This document shows positions 63,851-64,000 of a DNA stretch of 64,000 nucleotides, piece after piece. This DNA is from JBBRHQ01 sp963815645 (GTDB lineage Bacteria; Actinomycetota; Thermoleophilia; Solirubrobacterales; 70-9). The position numbers and the translations under genes were made by a program. The number at the start of each line of letters is the position of its first letter. Within the stretch, counting starts at the first letter, position 1. Location of the stretch: NCBI GenBank assembly GCA_963815645.1, contig CAWFHL010000004.1:62001-126000 (forward strand), written 5' to 3'. Under the pieces are notes generated by a model. It saw nothing but the letters and a program-made list of their open reading frames with translations. It was not told where the DNA came from and did not search any database.

Positions 63851-64000
63851 GCGCCGGGGCGCTGGCCGGTCGGCGCTCGAAGCGGAAGCGATCGAGGGCA
63901 GCGCTCTCCACCGAGTACAACCTACTGCTGACCGTGACCCTGGTCCTGCTCGCCTGCGGCGCCGTGATGGTCTTCTCGGCCAGCTCGACGACCCAGGTGC
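63847..64000 (+). CDS. ftsW: FtsW (SEDS glycosyltransferase), N-terminal fragment at window edge
   Basis: Only 51 codons are in the window. A basic cytoplasmic N-terminus (GRRSKRKRSRAALSTEYN) precedes the first membrane helix (LLLTVTLVLLACGAVMVFSA) and SSTTQV, matching the start of FtsW/SEDS proteins that polymerise septal glycan. GTG start overlaps the murD stop (GTGA), and the gene order supports the call. Confidence 0.82.
   Translation, partial: MSAGALAGRRSKRKRSRAALSTEYNLLLTVTLVLLACGAVMVFSASSTTQV

Overview
The window reads as a chromosomal segment of a high-GC actinomycete. The evidence is very high G+C with many GTG and TTG starts, a Gram-positive style division and cell-wall (dcw) cluster, a six-gene MCE array, secreted RTX-type repeat proteins and DUF559-type gene remnants. 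Thermoleophilia (Solirubrobacterales-like) is my best guess, with moderate confidence and no database search behind it. Many otherwise well-preserved genes switch reading frame by one base. One of these is murE, which is normally essential and is broken at a G run. I therefore treat most frame breaks as residual sequencing indels and annotate the affected genes as single interrupted CDSs.

Layout. 1-1530 (-): sulfate ABC importer, partial permease plus binding protein. 1779-4267 (+): secreted GNSQGG hydrolase. 4269-5425 (-): metallophosphoesterase. 5502-13290: acetone-carboxylase-like genes (beta subunit; fused alpha-gamma subunit) enclosing two tandem alpha/beta hydrolases and a decayed DUF559 pseudogene. 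13508-22365: six MCE/MlaD proteins without permease or ATPase. 22549-30112: secreted proteins, two tRNAs, DNA repair genes (exonuclease III, LigD-type polymerase), BrkB and DUF4235 membrane proteins, an RTX protein and a membrane-tethered LuxR-type regulator. 30188-33618: penicillin-acylase-like amidase plus a CALB-like lipase. 33727-36249: cupredoxin and multicopper oxidase.

36262-42892 is the most distinctive locus. A cobalamin riboswitch precedes two exported DUF4430-like proteins (one a lipoprotein), EcfT, two ECF ATPases and an S component fused to an alpha6/alpha6 (squalene-cyclase/transcobalamin-type) repeat domain with a C-terminal membrane anchor. The pieces of animal B12 carriers (alpha/alpha barrel and DUF4430 domain) thus appear distributed over a bacterial ECF importer. 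I infer a corrinoid capture-and-import system.

42924-47307: nitroreductase, glycerol-3-phosphate dehydrogenase, NAD-dependent epimerase and an aberrant Rho-like protein lacking the Walker A lysines, Q-loop, R-loop and arginine finger. 47324-54694: conserved unknown protein, DUF192 protein, response regulator/kinase pair, CpaB-TadA-TadB-TadC secretion genes, a macrodomain protein and a membrane protein. 55007-64000: mraZ-rsmH-ftsL-ftsI-murE-murF-mraY-murD-ftsW, with a three-repeat MraZ operator and a large imperfect palindrome before murE.

A recurrent promoter layout, a TANNNT hexamer only 6-10 nt upstream of the start codon, is seen at about eleven genes and suggests widespread leaderless transcription. 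It also decides several start codons.
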